Shown: positions 1 through 11,801, numbered from the stretch's first letter. The stretch is 64,000 bases of DNA from Candidatus Promineifilum breve (GCF_900066015.1 NZ_LN890655.1:1280726-1344725), one strand, 5' to 3'. Numbers and translations are program-made. The notes: generated by a model from the letters alone, not told the origin.

Positions 1-1168
1 GCGCTTCGGCGGCGCGGGCCGCGCCGCCGTCGGCCGTCGGTTGCCCGCCGATGGGGTAGCGCCCGGCGCGGGCCGCGGCGGCGATGGGCAGGTGGGCGAG
101 GGCCAGGACGGCCAGGGCGGCGAAAACGAATTGCCGCGAGCGCCGACCACAGACCACAGACCGCAGACCACAAAACGCAGACCACAAAACGCTCAGGCCC
201 CGGCCGATGAGGATGGCGATGAGCGGCAGGATGGGCAGCAGGTAGCGATCCCAGACCGGCACGGCCCATAGCCAGTGCAGGGCCAGATAGGCGACGACAA
301 ACAGGAGCAACCCGGCCTCGACCGGCATCAGGCGACGCCGGGCCGCGAACCCGGTTAATGCCGCCGCGCTCAAGGCCAACAGCGGCCAACCCCAGGTCAG
401 CCGCCACAACCAGCCCATCTGCGCCAGCCGCGGCCATAGCTCCCATGAACGAACCGGGCGAATACCGCCGATGTTGGCCCATTGCAGGCCGACCAGCCCC
501 CCGGCCGCCGGGCGGAGGGCCTGCCAAAGGAGCAGCAGGCCGACAACCACGACGAACCCGGCCAGCCCACGCCGCCACGCCGCGCCCCGCCAGCCGGCCA
601 GCCAGGCCATCGCCACCAGCAACGGCGCGAAAAGGAGCGCCTGATACTTGGTCGCCAGGGCCAGCCCGAACAACAGCCCGGCGGCCCACGGCCATGGTCC
701 CGCCCTATCCGGCGATGAATGCGGGCGGGCCGCGACGTACAACGCGGCCATCAGCCACAGCGTCAACGGCGCGTCACTGAAAGCCGTGGCGCTGAACTGC
801 ACGGCCAGCGGGGCAACGGCCACGAGGAAAGCGGCGACGACGGCCGCCGCCCGGTCGCCGGTCAGCCGCCGGGCCAGTTGCGCGGTGAGAGGGATGAGCA
901 GCAGCGAGGCGATCCACGACGGCAGCCGCGCCGCGAACTCCACTGGGCCGAAAAGGGGGTAGAAAAGCGCTTGCAGATAGAACAGCAGCGGCGGCTTATC
1001 CACCGCCTGGGTCAGCAGCAGCGGGTCGCGCCAGACGGCGATGAGCCGCGCCCAGGTGGCGAAAAGCGCCTCGTCGGCGTGGAAGGTGTTGGCGAATAAC
1101 CCGCGAAAGCGCAAAACCGCGCCCAGCCAACAGGAGAGAAGCAACCAAAATCGCCAGGATCGGGCCAT
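1..1168 (-). CDS. GT39/PMT-type membrane glycosyltransferase (3' end cut by window)
   Basis: Starts at ATG 1168-1166 and reads without a stop to the window edge, about 389 codons. The protein begins MARSWRFWLLLSCWLGAVL and continues with many hydrophobic helices. An acidic HADEA motif follows the first helix, in the external loop where PMT_2/ArnT-like enzymes carry their catalytic Asp/Glu. This family transfers a sugar from a polyprenyl-phosphate donor at the membrane. The GT2 gene just upstream, on the same strand, would make that donor. Near residue 330 the frame runs through a repeat word array (144-191), giving an odd basic stretch rich in Cys and Arg. Family call is fairly sure; acceptor unknown. 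Confidence 0.8.
   Translation of the reverse strand, partial: MARSWRFWLLLSCWLGAVLRFRGLFANTFHADEALFATWARLIAVWRDPLLLTQAVDKPPLLFYLQALFYPLFGPVEFAARLPSWIASLLLIPLTAQLARRLTGDRAAAVVAAFLVAVAPLAVQFSATAFSDAPLTLWLMAALYVAARPHSSPDRAGPWPWAAGLLFGLALATKYQALLFAPLLVAMAWLAGWRGAAWRRGLAGFVVVVGLLLLWQALRPAAGGLVGLQWANIGGIRPVRSWELWPRLAQMGWLWRLTWGWPLLALSAAALTGFAARRRLMPVEAGLLLFVVAYLALHWLWAVPVWDRYLLPILPLIAILIGRGLSVLWSAFCGLRSVVCGRRSRQFVFAALAVLALAHLPIAAAARAGRYPIGGQPTADGGAARAAEA
144..191. repeat. Short-word repeat inside the GT39 reading frame
   Basis: Near-tandem copies of the word GACCACA (gaccacagaccacagaccgcagaccac...). The same words occur between genes at 1226-1244, 4167-4316 and 15369-15398. Here they lie in frame within the C-terminal part of the GT39 protein. 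Confidence 0.7.
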
Positions 1169-1225
1169 CGGCGTCACGCGCCCCTGTTAACGGCGGTCGG
1201 CGCTCGCAGACGAGCGGGTCGTCAG

Positions 1226-1244
1226 CGGTCTGTGGTCTGCGGTC
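1226..1244. repeat. Single-arm TCTGTGG-word repeat
   Basis: The sequence ggtctgtggtctgcggtc overlaps the stop codon of the GT2 gene. It is the reverse complement of the repeat at 144-191. The 75-base gap between the two glycosyltransferase genes (1169-1242) holds little else. Confidence 0.6.
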
Positions 1245-1935
1245 AATCCACAAACCGATACTTCAACAGATAGTACAGCGCCTTCGGCCCCTCGCGCCAC
1301 GGATTGAGTTTCTTGCCCTCTTCGAATTCGCGGCCGTTGTAGGAGATGGGCACTTCGTAGATACGATGACCGCGCTTCAGCACCTTCGACGTGATCTCCG
1401 GCTCGAACTCGAAACCGCGCGAGCGCAGGGGAATATCGCGCACTACGTCGGCCCGGAAGACCTTGTAGCAGGTCTCCATGTCGGTCAGGATGGTGTTGTA
1501 GACGATGTTGGTGACGAACGTCAGCATCTTGTTGCCGACCATGTGCCAGAAGAACATGGTCTTGGTGGGGCCGCCGCGAAAGCGCGAGCCATAGACCACG
1601 GCCGCCCGCCCCTCCATGATCGGCCGCAACAGGGCCGGGTAGTCGCGCGGGTCGTACTCCAGGTCGGCGTCCTGAATCAGGAAGATGTCGCCGCTGGCCT
1701 CGGCGAAGCCGGTGCGGACGGCCGCGCCCTTGCCCTGGTTCTTCTCGTGCAGGATGATGCGGATGATCGACTCGTCCAACGCCTGGATGGCCGGGTAGAG
1801 GTCGCGCGTGCCGTCGGTCGAGCCGTCATCGACCAGGATGATCTCGTCCGCCTCGTTAACCGCCAACACCGCCCGCACCGCCGGTTCGACGGTGGCGAAT
1901 TCGTTGTACACCGGAATGATGACCGATACTTTCAC
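1243..1935 (-). CDS. GT2 polyprenyl-phosphate sugar synthase (DPM1-like)
   Basis: A 230-residue cytoplasmic GT-A fold enzyme that moves a hexose from a nucleotide sugar to a polyprenyl phosphate. It shows VSVIIPVYNEF at the N-terminus, the nucleotide-binding VDDGSTDGT and the metal-binding DADLEYDP. No C-terminal membrane helices are present, as in the short DPM1 type. I chose GTG 1935 because the family motif starts there and a GAGGGAG ribosome site lies about 10 bases upstream; an ATG at 1986 would add an atypical tail. It likely feeds the GT39 enzyme encoded downstream. Confidence 0.88.
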   Translation of the reverse strand: MKVSVIIPVYNEFATVEPAVRAVLAVNEADEIILVDDGSTDGTRDLYPAIQALDESIIRIILHEKNQGKGAAVRTGFAEASGDIFLIQDADLEYDPRDYPALLRPIMEGRAAVVYGSRFRGGPTKTMFFWHMVGNKMLTFVTNIVYNTILTDMETCYKVFRADVVRDIPLRSRGFEFEPEITSKVLKRGHRIYEVPISYNGREFEEGKKLNPWREGPKALYYLLKYRFVD

Positions 1936-2051
1936 GCTGGTTAGAACTCCCTCAGCGGCGCTAGGCCCTGGGCCACGTAAGGCCAATGGGCGCGCCGATT
2001 ATACGCATTTGCCGCCTCTCGGCCGCCGCATGGCAGGCAGGCAACTCGTGC

Positions 2052-2080
2052 ATTATAGCACCGGCCCCATGCGTCTCCAA
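2052..2080 (-). promoter_or_regulatory. Promoter for the GT2-GT39 pair
   Basis: On the minus strand TTGGAG (2080-2075), 17 bases, then TATAAT (2057-2052). A second TATAAT with a poor -35 lies nearer the gene at 2003-1998. Confidence 0.6.
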
Positions 2081-2111
2081 CCGTTGCCCACCCGCCGAAT
2101 CGTATACGGGC

Positions 2112-2214
2112 GGATTAGAACGCGGATGACGCGGATTGACACGGATGGACGCGGATCTGTGAATGCATCTATCAGCGTAAATCCGCGTCGATCCGCGTCA
2201 TCTGCGTTCCATTT
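2112..2214. repeat. Long hairpin of GCGGAT/ATCCGC words
   Basis: The left arm (2112-2162) repeats words such as acgcggatgacgcggat. The right arm (2173-2214) repeats the complement (atccgcgtcgatccgcgtca). Together they could fold into a hairpin about 100 bases long. It lies between the divergent GT2 and HAD genes. Confidence 0.75.
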
Positions 2215-2306
2215 CTTATCTCCCGCGCCCGCCTATGCCCCACCGGCGCAAATCGGCTATAATGAATAGCGTAATCGGCCTGCGTGGCCGGCCCAAGACA
2301 AAATTA

Positions 2307-3117
2307 ATGGACAAACCAATCAACAACCTCATTCTCGACATGGACGGCGTACTGTGGCGCGGCGACACGCCTCTGCCCGGCCTGGTCGATTTCTTTGCCA
2401 CGCTGCGGGCGGCCGGCATCGGTTTCGTTCTGGCTACCAACAACGCCACCAAGACGGCGGCCATGTACACCGCCCGCCTGGCCGGATTCGGCGTCGACGT
2501 GCCGCCGGCGCAAATCCTGACCTCGGCCGAGGCCACCGCCGGCTATCTGGCCGAGCGCTTCACCACTGACCAGCCGGTCTACGTCGTCGGCGCCCAGGGG
2601 CTGCGCGAGGCCATCGCCGCCCAGGGTTTTCGCTTTCTGACGCCCGCCGAAGTGCGCGCCGGGTCGGCCGCGGCCTGCGTCGTCGTCGGCCTCTCCCCCC
2701 AGCTAACCTATGAGGAGCTGGCGATGGCCGCCATCCTGGTGCACAACGGCACGCCCTTCATCGGCACCAACCCCGACGCCACCTTCCCCAGCGAGATCGG
2801 GCCGCTGCCGGGGGCCGGGGCCATTCAGGCCGTCATCATCACCGCCACCGGCGTCCAGCCCACGCTCATCGGCAAGCCCGGCCCGATCATCTTTCGCGAG
2901 GCGGTCAAGCGGTTGGGCGGCGATCCGGCCGGCGTCGCCATGGTCGGCGACCGGCTCTCGACCGACATCGCCGGGGCGCAGGCTGCCGGGCTGCGCTCCA
3001 TCCTGGTGGAGACCGGCATCTCGACCCGCGCCGAGGCCGAGACCGGCCCCATCCGCCCCGACTACATCTTCGCCGACATCACCGCCCTGGCCGCTTTTCT
3101 GACGGGAGAAACAACTA

Positions 3118-3128
<11 letters not shown>
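2307..3128 (+). CDS. HAD-IIA family sugar-phosphatase (NagD/PGP-like)
   Basis: A 273-residue haloacid dehalogenase hydrolase. The nucleophile motif is LILDMDGVLWRGD near residue 10, motif II LATNNAT near residue 45, and motif III/IV GKPGPIIFREA and MVGDRLSTDIAGAQAAG near residues 195-225. The large middle cap is typical of the NagD/phosphoglycolate/p-nitrophenyl phosphatase group. Start ATG 2307 leaves the nucleophile at the usual distance; an earlier ATG at 2235 lies upstream of a TATAAT box (2258-2263). It overlaps rlmN by 11 bases, so the two are probably co-translated. The natural substrate cannot be read from sequence. Confidence 0.85.
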
Positions 3129-4209
<1,081 letters not shown>

Positions 4210-4320
4210 CACAAAGTGAGTAATGGCAAGGCGGCAGGTCTGTATCGTTCTTGCGTCCTGACGCCTTTGCGTTGAACTCTTATCTTGCCGTGGTCTGTAG
4301 TCTGTCGTCCGTCGTCACTC

Positions 4321-5376
4321 TCAGCACCCACCGACGTACCAGCAAGGATTATCCTGCGCCCCATTGATGCGCACCTCGAAGTGGATGTGGGGGCCGGAGG
4401 AGTTGCCGGTGTTGCCGGTGGAGCCGATAACGTTGCCCTGATAGACAACCTGGCCGGGCACGACGTTGATGCCGTTCAGATGGGCGTAGAACGTCTCGTA
4501 GCCGTTGCCGTGGTTGACCACGATCAGATTGCCGAAGCCATAGATATTCCATCCGGCGAAGGTCACCGTGCCCGTGTCGGAGGCCACGACGCCCGTCCCC
4601 TCCGGTAGGGCGATGTCGATGCCCGGATGGCCGTACCAGAAGTATTGGGTGAAATTGCGCGAGCCGACGGGATAGATGAACGTCCCCGTGCCGACGATGA
4701 GCGGGGTGACGCCGCCCGACGAACTGCCGCGCACCGATTCCAGGCTGGGCGGCGTCCAGACGAACACGTCGCGCACCGCGCCGGGAACCAGGATTTGCGT
4801 CTCCGGGTAGAGGCGGAAGGGGAACTCCAGATTGTTGGGCGCGTAGGCGATGATCGTCTCCGTCGGGATGGCGTATTGGGCGGCAATGCTCTCCAGCGTG
4901 TCGCCCGGCCCCACGTCGTGGAGCACGCCATCGATGGGCAGAATCACCAGGTCTACGCCGGTCTGGAGCAGGCTCGACTCCTGGCTCAGTTGCGGGTTGC
5001 CGCCCAGCAGGGTCGTGGCCTGGATGCCGAACTTGTCGGCGATGCCGTTGGGCGTGTCGCCGCGCTCCACGCGATAGACTTGCAATTCATGCGCGGGCTG
5101 GCGGCCGACAAAGGTATTGGGAATGGCCGCCGGGGCCAGGGCCACATCGACCAGCACCGGCACGACGGCGGCGGCGGCGGGATCGGGGCTGGTGGTATCG
5201 CTGGTGGCGCTCGTTTCGGCCGCCGCCGGCAGCGCGGCCGCCGCGGCAGCAGTCTCAGTCGTGGGGGCAGCCTGACGGGCCAAACCGGCGCGCCAGCCCC
5301 AAACGATTAACCCGGCCACCAGGGCCAGGACAACATACCCGGCCACGGAGCGCCGGGGGCTTCTTTCTTCTTGCAT
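4321..5376 (-). CDS. LysM-LysM-M23 murein endopeptidase
   Basis: A 351-residue exported cell-wall hydrolase. An N-terminal membrane anchor/signal helix (VLALVAGLIVWGW, residues 14-27) is followed by an Ala/Thr-rich linker. Two LysM modules come next (about 100-145 and 150-195; YRVERGDTPNGIADKFGI and HDVGPGDTLESIAAQYAI). The C-terminal peptidase M23 domain has zinc-site motifs HPGIDIA and HIHFEVR with YAHL between. M23 enzymes cut peptide cross-bridges of peptidoglycan. It is minus-strand and downstream of rho with a 98-base gap. Confidence 0.9.
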   Translation of the reverse strand: MQEERSPRRSVAGYVVLALVAGLIVWGWRAGLARQAAPTTETAAAAAALPAAAETSATSDTTSPDPAAAAVVPVLVDVALAPAAIPNTFVGRQPAHELQVYRVERGDTPNGIADKFGIQATTLLGGNPQLSQESSLLQTGVDLVILPIDGVLHDVGPGDTLESIAAQYAIPTETIIAYAPNNLEFPFRLYPETQILVPGAVRDVFVWTPPSLESVRGSSSGGVTPLIVGTGTFIYPVGSRNFTQYFWYGHPGIDIALPEGTGVVASDTGTVTFAGWNIYGFGNLIVVNHGNGYETFYAHLNGINVVPGQVVYQGNVIGSTGNTGNSSGPHIHFEVRINGAQDNPCWYVGGC

Positions 5377-5418
5377 ACAATTGGTGGATGCTACCCGGCG
5401 GGGGAAGGCAAAGCAACG

Positions 5419-5440
5419 GCGCGGCGGCCATCCGCCGCGC
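5419..5440 (-). terminator. GC-rich hairpin after rho
   Basis: A 9-bp perfect stem gcgcggcgg / ccgccgcgc lies between rho and the M23 gene. There is no good U-tract on the minus strand, so it is only a possible terminator. Confidence 0.4.
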
Positions 5441-5474
5441 TTTCTCTAGAAGTGCTCAGTTTGGGGCGGCCCGA

Positions 5475-6752
5475 TCAGGCCATGTCTTTGGTCAGCGTTT
5501 CCAGGAATTCGTAGTTGGTCTTGGTGGCCCGCAGGCGCGACAGGACGGCCGCCGTGGCGCTGCTGATGTCGTAGCCGGGCGTGTCCATCAGATGGCCCAA
5601 CATGCGGCGCATGGTGTAGACCCGCTGCAACTCGTCGGCCGACATGAGCAACTCCTCGCGCCGCGTGCTCGACCGCTCGATGTCGAAGGCCGGGAAGATA
5701 CGGCGTTCCTGTAGGCGGCGGCTGAGCAGGAGTTCCATGTTGCCCGTGCCCTTGAACTCCTCGTAGATGACGTCATCCATGCGGCTGCCGGTGTCCACCA
5801 GCGTCGTGGCGATGATCGTCAGGCTGCCGCCGAACTCCAGGTTGCGCGCCGTGCCGAAGAAGCGCTTCGGCGGGTAGAGCGCGCCGGGATCGAGACCGCC
5901 GGACAGGGTGCGCCCGCTGGGCGGCACGGTCAGGTTATAGGCTCGCGCCAGGCGGGTGATCGAGTCGAGCAGGATCACCACGTCGCGCCCCGATTCCACC
6001 AGCCGCTTGCCGCGCTCCAGGGCCATCTCGGCCACGCGGCAATGGTTCTTCACCGGCTCGTCGAACGTGGAACTGACCACTTCGCCCAACGTCGAGCGCT
6101 CCATGTCGGTCACCTCTTCCGGGCGTTCGCCGATGAGGACGACCATCATGTGAATTTCGGGGTAGTTCTCCGAAATGCCGTTGGCGATCTCCTTGAGCAC
6201 GGTCGTCTTGCCGGCCTTGGGCGGCGAGACGATCAGGCCGCGCTGGCCGCGGCCGATGGGCGTGATCAGGTCGATCAGACGGGTCGACAGGATGTGGGGC
6301 TTGGTCTCCAGCTTGAGTTTCTGATCGGGGAAGATGGGCGTCAGCGACTCGTAGCGCACGCGGTTCTTCAGCATCTCCGGACTCATGCCGTTGACCGCCT
6401 CGACGCGCAGCAGGCTATAGTACTTCTCGTTGTCCTTGGGCACGCGCACCTGGCCGTAGACCATATCGCCGGTCTTCAGGCCGATGCGCCGAATCTGCGA
6501 GTTGGAGACGTAGATGTCGTCCTTGCTCGGCAGATAGGAGCCGGAACGCAGAAAGCCCATCGTCTGCTTGTCGTCCTCGACGATCTCCAGCACGCCGCCG
6601 CGGAAATGGAAGCCGCTGGTTTCGGCGTCGGCTTGCATGATGCGGAAGACGAGGTCGTGCTTCTTCATCGTGGTGTAGCCGGGGATTTTCATATCGCGGC
6701 CGACATCGCGCAGTTCGCTCAGTTTTTTACTTTCCAGATCACCGATATCCAT
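5475..6752 (-). CDS. rho: Transcription termination factor Rho
   Basis: A 425-residue hexameric RNA-dependent ATPase that ends transcription. The N-terminal SAP-like Rho_N region ([19 protein letters not shown]) is followed by the cold-shock-like RNA-binding domain. The Walker A motif is [15 protein letters not shown] near residue 175, and Walker B is [16 protein letters not shown]. The Q-loop/R-loop region includes [20 protein letters not shown]. Length is normal. The start is ATG 6752 with AGAGAAG upstream. It has its own promoter and a leader of about 290 bases, in keeping with the autoregulation known for rho elsewhere. Confidence 0.97.
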   Translation of the reverse strand: MDIGDLESKKLSELRDVGRDMKIPGYTTMKKHDLVFRIMQADAETSGFHFRGGVLEIVEDDKQTMGFLRSGSYLPSKDDIYVSNSQIRRIGLKTGDMVYGQVRVPKDNEKYYSLLRVEAVNGMSPEMLKNRVRYESLTPIFPDQKLKLETKPHILSTRLIDLITPIGRGQRGLIVSPPKAGKTTVLKEIANGISENYPEIHMMVVLIGERPEEVTDMERSTLGEVVSSTFDEPVKNHCRVAEMALERGKRLVESGRDVVILLDSITRLARAYNLTVPPSGRTLSGGLDPGALYPPKRFFGTARNLEFGGSLTIIATTLVDTGSRMDDVIYEEFKGTGNMELLLSRRLQERRIFPAFDIERSSTRREELLMSADELQRVYTMRRMLGHLMDTPGYDISSATAAVLSRLRATKTNYEFLETLTKDMA

Positions 6753-7041
6753 ACATTACTTCTCTTTGGCATCAGCATCCCCATCCGGGATCCATGCCGC
6801 TAGGTTTATTCAATTGATCGCAAACAATGGTTTGAATGGTTTGGCTTTTTCTATGTAGGCGCCCCCCGCGCCTACGGGCGTGCCCGGCTCTCGTGTGAGG
6901 AACCGCCCGTCGATGCACACGCAATTAAAAAAGGGGGAATCAGTCAGATAAGGCAGAACGATAGGATCAACAATTATTCGTTTTAGGTCAATGGAGGGAG
7001 CTTTGTTTCGCCCCACAGCGCGGTTTCTCAAGATGTGGGAC
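6753..7041 (-). promoter_or_regulatory. Long rho mRNA leader, no convincing gene
   Basis: Transcribed from the promoter at 7048-7076. On the minus strand it holds a CCCACA...TGTGGG hairpin near the 5' end, a CCCCCTTTTTT tract (near 6930), and a GTAGGCGC/GCGCCTAC hairpin (about 6856-6873) resembling a worn intergenic repeat. A 110-codon frame through it has no family resemblance. Confidence 0.5.
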
Positions 7042-7047
7042 GCCAAT

Positions 7048-7076
7048 AGTATACCACGTCCCGCAGCGTGGGTCAA
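7048..7076 (-). promoter_or_regulatory. Promoter for rho
   Basis: Near-consensus on the minus strand: TTGACC (7076-7071), 17 bases, TATACT (7053-7048). Confidence 0.75.
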
Positions 7077-7119
7077 CATCGCTGACCGCCCTCGAATATC
7101 TATTACTCGTTTCACAGCT

Positions 7120-8124
<1,005 letters not shown>

Positions 8125-8179
8125 GGGCCACGCTCCTCGGTGCTTGCTGCTGACAATGGCAAATCATGTTTGGGCTTGG

Positions 8180-9007
8180 CTAGGCCAGGATTGGGCCTAG
8201 AAAAAGAACGAGATAATAGACGATGGCGATGGCCCAGATCAGCGAATCGGAACGATCGAGCGCGCCGCCATGCCCCGGAAAAATCTTGCCCGAATCTTTC
8301 AGTCCGGCCTCGCGCTTGAGCAGCGAAATGCTGAGATCGCCGAACAGGCCAAAAATACTGACGGCCAGCCCGACCACGACCGCCAACAGCACGGGCAGGT
8401 CGAGGATGAGCGCGGCGCTGATGGTGACCGCCGTGCCGATGATGATGCCGCCGACGTACCCCTCGACTGTCTTCTTGGGGCTGAGGCGCGGGGCCAGCGC
8501 GTGGCGGCCCAGAATGCCCCGCCCGGCCAGCCATTTGCCCACGGCAAAAGCGCCCATGTCGGCCGACCAGATGCTCAGGAGGCCCAGCATCGTCCACTGC
8601 GCGCCGACCACCGGCAGGTTGCGCAGGTGAAAGAAATGGCCGCCTACCCAGCCCAACAGCACGATGCCGGCGACCAATGCAAACCAGTCGAGGGCCGCGT
8701 CCAGGGTGACGCCGCGCTCGAACAGGCGCAGGCAGTAGATCAGGCCGGCGAAGATGACCAGGAAAAAGGCCAGGCCGTCGATATTCCAGCCCGGCTGCCA
8801 GGCCCCAAAAAGCAGCAAGGCGATGCCCGGCAAGAGCAGCCACAGCGGCAACTGGTGCTTCAGCACGCGCATGATGTTGGCGTACTCAATCCCGGACATA
8901 ATCATCAGGAAGGCCACCGCCGCGAAAAACAACCAGCCGCCGAAATAAGCGGCTGTCAACAGAACCGGCCCGATGATGAGAGCGATGACGATGCGTTGGG
9001 TGAGCAT
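8180..9007 (-). CDS. cdsA: Phosphatidate cytidylyltransferase
   Basis: Makes CDP-diacylglycerol, the precursor of all phospholipids. This is a 275-residue membrane protein with about eight hydrophobic helices. The family signature stands at the C-terminus: SLLKREAGLKDSGKIFPGHG, then GALDRSDS. A conserved SPKKTVEGYVGG loop precedes it. It follows uppS by 15 bases, the usual order in bacteria. Confidence 0.93.
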   Translation of the reverse strand: MLTQRIVIALIIGPVLLTAAYFGGWLFFAAVAFLMIMSGIEYANIMRVLKHQLPLWLLLPGIALLLFGAWQPGWNIDGLAFFLVIFAGLIYCLRLFERGVTLDAALDWFALVAGIVLLGWVGGHFFHLRNLPVVGAQWTMLGLLSIWSADMGAFAVGKWLAGRGILGRHALAPRLSPKKTVEGYVGGIIIGTAVTISAALILDLPVLLAVVVGLAVSIFGLFGDLSISLLKREAGLKDSGKIFPGHGGALDRSDSLIWAIAIVYYLVLFLGPILA

Positions 9008-9022
9008 GAAATCGGACGGGCG

Positions 9023-9763
9023 TCAGGATGATTCTTCGGTCACAAGACCGTAACGACGTTCGCGCTGGTTGAAGGCCACGATGGCCTCGTAGAGTTCCTC
9101 GCGCCCGAAATCGGGCCAGAGGGCGGGCGTGGGGTAATATTCGGAATAGGCCGCCTGCCAGATGAGAAAATTGCTGATGCGCAGCTCGCCGCTGGTGCGG
9201 ATGACCAGATCGGGATCGGGCAGACCTTTGGTGAAAAGATAGCTGCTGAACAACCCCTCGTTCAGTTCTTCCGGCTGGATGCCGTCGGCCAGCATTTGGC
9301 GCACGGCGTGGATGATCTCGGCCCGGCCGCCATAGTTGAAGGCCACGTTGAGGATGAGGCGGGTGTTGTCGCGGGTCAGCTCCAGCGCGCGGCGCACTTT
9401 CTCTTGCAATTTCGGATCGACGCCGGTCAGGTCGCCCAGATGGTGGACGCAGACGCCCTGCGCGTTCAGTTCGCCCGTCTCCTGATCGAGCACGCGGGCG
9501 AAGATTTTCATCAGCGCCTGCACTTCGCTCTTCGGCCGCCCCCAATTCTCGGTGGAGAAAGCGTAGATAGTCAACACCTTGATGTTGAACTCGACGCAGG
9601 CGCGAATGATGCGCCGCAGATTCTCGGCCCCGGCGCGGTGGCCGGCCTGGCGCGGCAGCCCCCGCTTGCGCGCCCAGCGGCCGTTGCCATCCATGATGAT
9701 CGCCACGTGGACCGGCATTTCCAGCGACGACAGATCGAGCGGTTCTTCGCGACGACGCGCCAT
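9023..9763 (-). CDS. uppS: Isoprenyl (undecaprenyl) diphosphate synthase
   Basis: A 246-residue cis-prenyltransferase that builds the C55 carrier lipid for cell-wall and glycan synthesis. The pyrophosphate site IIMDGNGRWARKRGLPRQAG is near residue 20, the FSTENWGRP segment near 70, and RTSGELRISNFLIWQ with AYSEYYPTPALWPDF near 190-215. Its stop nearly abuts frr upstream (2-base gap). Confidence 0.95.
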   Translation of the reverse strand: MARRREEPLDLSSLEMPVHVAIIMDGNGRWARKRGLPRQAGHRAGAENLRRIIRACVEFNIKVLTIYAFSTENWGRPKSEVQALMKIFARVLDQETGELNAQGVCVHHLGDLTGVDPKLQEKVRRALELTRDNTRLILNVAFNYGGRAEIIHAVRQMLADGIQPEELNEGLFSSYLFTKGLPDPDLVIRTSGELRISNFLIWQAAYSEYYPTPALWPDFGREELYEAIVAFNQRERRYGLVTEESS

Positions 9764-9765
9764 CC

Positions 9766-10323
9766 CTAGACTTCCATGATCTCGGCTTCTTTGGCCCGGC
9801 CGATCTCTTCGATCTGGGTGATGAACGAATTGGTGGTGTCCTGCAACTGCTTCTCCCCCCGGGTGAAGTCGTCTTCGGAAATGAGCTTTTCGTCCTTCAA
9901 CTCTTTCAGGTCGTGGTTCAGGTCGCGGCGCACGTTGCGCACGGCCACCTTGGCCTCTTCGATGCGCCGGCCAACGATGCGGGTCAGATCGCGGCGGCGC
10001 TCCTCGGTCAGCCGGGGGATGTTCAGCCGGATCACCTGCCCGTCGTTGTTGGGCATGATGCCCAAGTCGGACTTCAGGATGGCCTTCTCGATGGCCGACA
10101 TGGAACCGCGGTCATAGGGGCGAATCGCCAATTGTTGCGGTTCGGGCACGGAGATGACGGCCATCTGATTCAGCTGCATCTCCACGCCATACTGCTCGAC
10201 CTTGAGATGTTCGACCAGCTTGGTGGAAGCGCGCCCGGTGCGAAAGGCCGACAGGTCGGAATCCAGCGAGGTGATCGCCCCGTTCATGCGGCTTTTGGCT
10301 TCGCGCAGCACATCTGCAATCAT
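9766..10323 (-). CDS. frr: Ribosome recycling factor
   Basis: A 185-residue protein that splits post-termination ribosomes together with EF-G. FRTGRASTKLVEHLKVEQYG near residue 27, PYDRGSMSAIEKAI near 90 and IPRLTEERRRDLTRIV near 120 are diagnostic. Length matches the family. A strong GGAGG lies seven bases before ATG 10323. Confidence 0.97.
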   Translation of the reverse strand: MIADVLREAKSRMNGAITSLDSDLSAFRTGRASTKLVEHLKVEQYGVEMQLNQMAVISVPEPQQLAIRPYDRGSMSAIEKAILKSDLGIMPNNDGQVIRLNIPRLTEERRRDLTRIVGRRIEEAKVAVRNVRRDLNHDLKELKDEKLISEDDFTRGEKQLQDTTNSFITQIEEIGRAKEAEIMEV

Positions 10324-10392
10324 TGTATCCTCCGCATCGAAAAATGATTGTCTTCGCCCCGGCTGGTGGGCGGCGGACGCCGCTTAGCCGCG

Positions 10393-11109
10393 TCAGGCGG
10401 AAATCGTCGTGCCCACCGTCTCGCCCAGGACAAAGCGCTTGACGCTGTCCTTCTGCCAGAAGTCTAGCACGACAATGGGCATGTTGTTATCCATGCACAG
10501 CGAAACGGCCGTCGTATCGAGCACCCGCAGCCGCATCTCCAGGAACTGCTGATAGGTCAGCCGATCAAAGGGCTTGGCGTTGGGGTTTTTCAGCGGGTCA
10601 TCGTCGTAGATAGCCCCGACCTTGGTGGCCTTGATCATCACCTCGGCGTTGAGTTCCATGGCCCGCAGCGCCCCGGCCGAGTCCGTGGTGAAGTACGGGT
10701 TGCCCGTGCCGCCGGCCAGAATGACGACGCGCCCCTTTTCCATGTGGCGGATGGCCCGCAGGCGGATGTACGGCTCGGCGATGGCCCGAATCTCGAACGC
10801 CGTCTGCACCCGCGTCACCACGCCGGCGCGCTCCAGCACGTCCTTCAGCACCAGCGCGTTCATCACCGTCGCCAACATGCCGATGTGGTCGGCCGTGGTC
10901 TGGTCCATGCCATACTTCGTGCCCACCGAACCGCGCCACAGGTTGCCGCCGCCGATGACCAGGGCCACCTGGACGCCCAGGTCGTGAATATCCTTCACGA
11001 CCTGGGCGACCTCGATGGCGTTCTGGGGGGCGATACCGGATTCGCCCTGCCCGGCCAGCGCCTCGCCACCCATTTTCAGAAGTATTCGCCTATAGCGGAC
11101 ATCGGGCAT
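10393..11109 (-). CDS. pyrH: UMP kinase
   Basis: Converts UMP to UDP and belongs to the amino-acid kinase fold rather than the NMP kinases. 238 residues from ATG 11109; GAGGAA stands at the right distance from this codon, whereas the upstream TTG 11118 would abut it. The phosphate loop is [12 protein letters not shown], then [10 protein letters not shown], and the acceptor-site [17 protein letters not shown] is near residue 140. It lies between tsf and frr, the classical arrangement. Confidence 0.95.
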   Translation of the reverse strand: MPDVRYRRILLKMGGEALAGQGESGIAPQNAIEVAQVVKDIHDLGVQVALVIGGGNLWRGSVGTKYGMDQTTADHIGMLATVMNALVLKDVLERAGVVTRVQTAFEIRAIAEPYIRLRAIRHMEKGRVVILAGGTGNPYFTTDSAGALRAMELNAEVMIKATKVGAIYDDDPLKNPNAKPFDRLTYQQFLEMRLRVLDTTAVSLCMDNNMPIVVLDFWQKDSVKRFVLGETVGTTISA

Positions 11110-11195
11110 AACGCTCAATTCCTCACGTTAAGTTCAATAATCCTCTGAATACGGCGCAGGGGGGCAACAACGGCTCCCGCCCCCTATCCGCACGT

Positions 11196-11801
11196 TTAGT
11201 CTTCCAGCGACTCGCCCAGCTCATAGCGGGCGAAGCGGCGGACGATGACGTTCTCGCCGGTCATGCGGATGGCGTCGGTGACCATATCCTTGATCTTGAC
11301 CTTCTCATCCTTGACGAACGGCTGCTCCATCAGACAAATCTCTTCGTAGAACTTGTTGAGCCGCCCGGCCACGATCTTTTCGGCCACGGCTTCGGGCTTG
11401 CCCTCGGCCAGCGCCTGAGCCTTCAGCACCGACATCTCGCGCTCCAGTTCGGCGGCCGGCACGTCCTCGATATTCATGTAACGGGGCGCGGCGGCGGCGA
11501 TGTGGAGAGCCAGATTGTGGGCCAGTTCGCGGAACTGGGCGTTCATCGCCACGAAGTCGGTCTCGCAGTTCAGTTCCAGCATCACGCCGACACGATTGCC
11601 GGGGTGGGTATACAGCTCGATGATGCCCTGATTGGCCGAGCGGTCGGCGCGCTTGGCGGCGCGGGCCGCGCCTTTCTCGCGCAGCATGTCCACGGCCTTG
11701 TTGAAATCGCCGTCGTGGGTTTCCAGCGCTTTCTTGGCCTCCAGCACGCCCGCGCCGGTGGCCTCGCGCAATTCTTTAACCATTGCGGTGGTAATTGCCA
11801 T
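11196..11801 (-). CDS. tsf: Elongation factor Ts
   Basis: Nucleotide exchange factor for EF-Tu. The N-terminal UBA-like helix bundle reads MVKELREATGAGVLEAKKAL. The core has GVMLELNCETDFVAMNAQF, the contact region with EF-Tu. At 201 residues it is the short form, with one core subdomain, as in Thermus and many Chloroflexota. The start ATG 11801 has GGGAGA upstream. It follows rpsB. Confidence 0.95.
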   Translation of the reverse strand: MAITTAMVKELREATGAGVLEAKKALETHDGDFNKAVDMLREKGAARAAKRADRSANQGIIELYTHPGNRVGVMLELNCETDFVAMNAQFRELAHNLALHIAAAAPRYMNIEDVPAAELEREMSVLKAQALAEGKPEAVAEKIVAGRLNKFYEEICLMEQPFVKDEKVKIKDMVTDAIRMTGENVIVRRFARYELGESLED

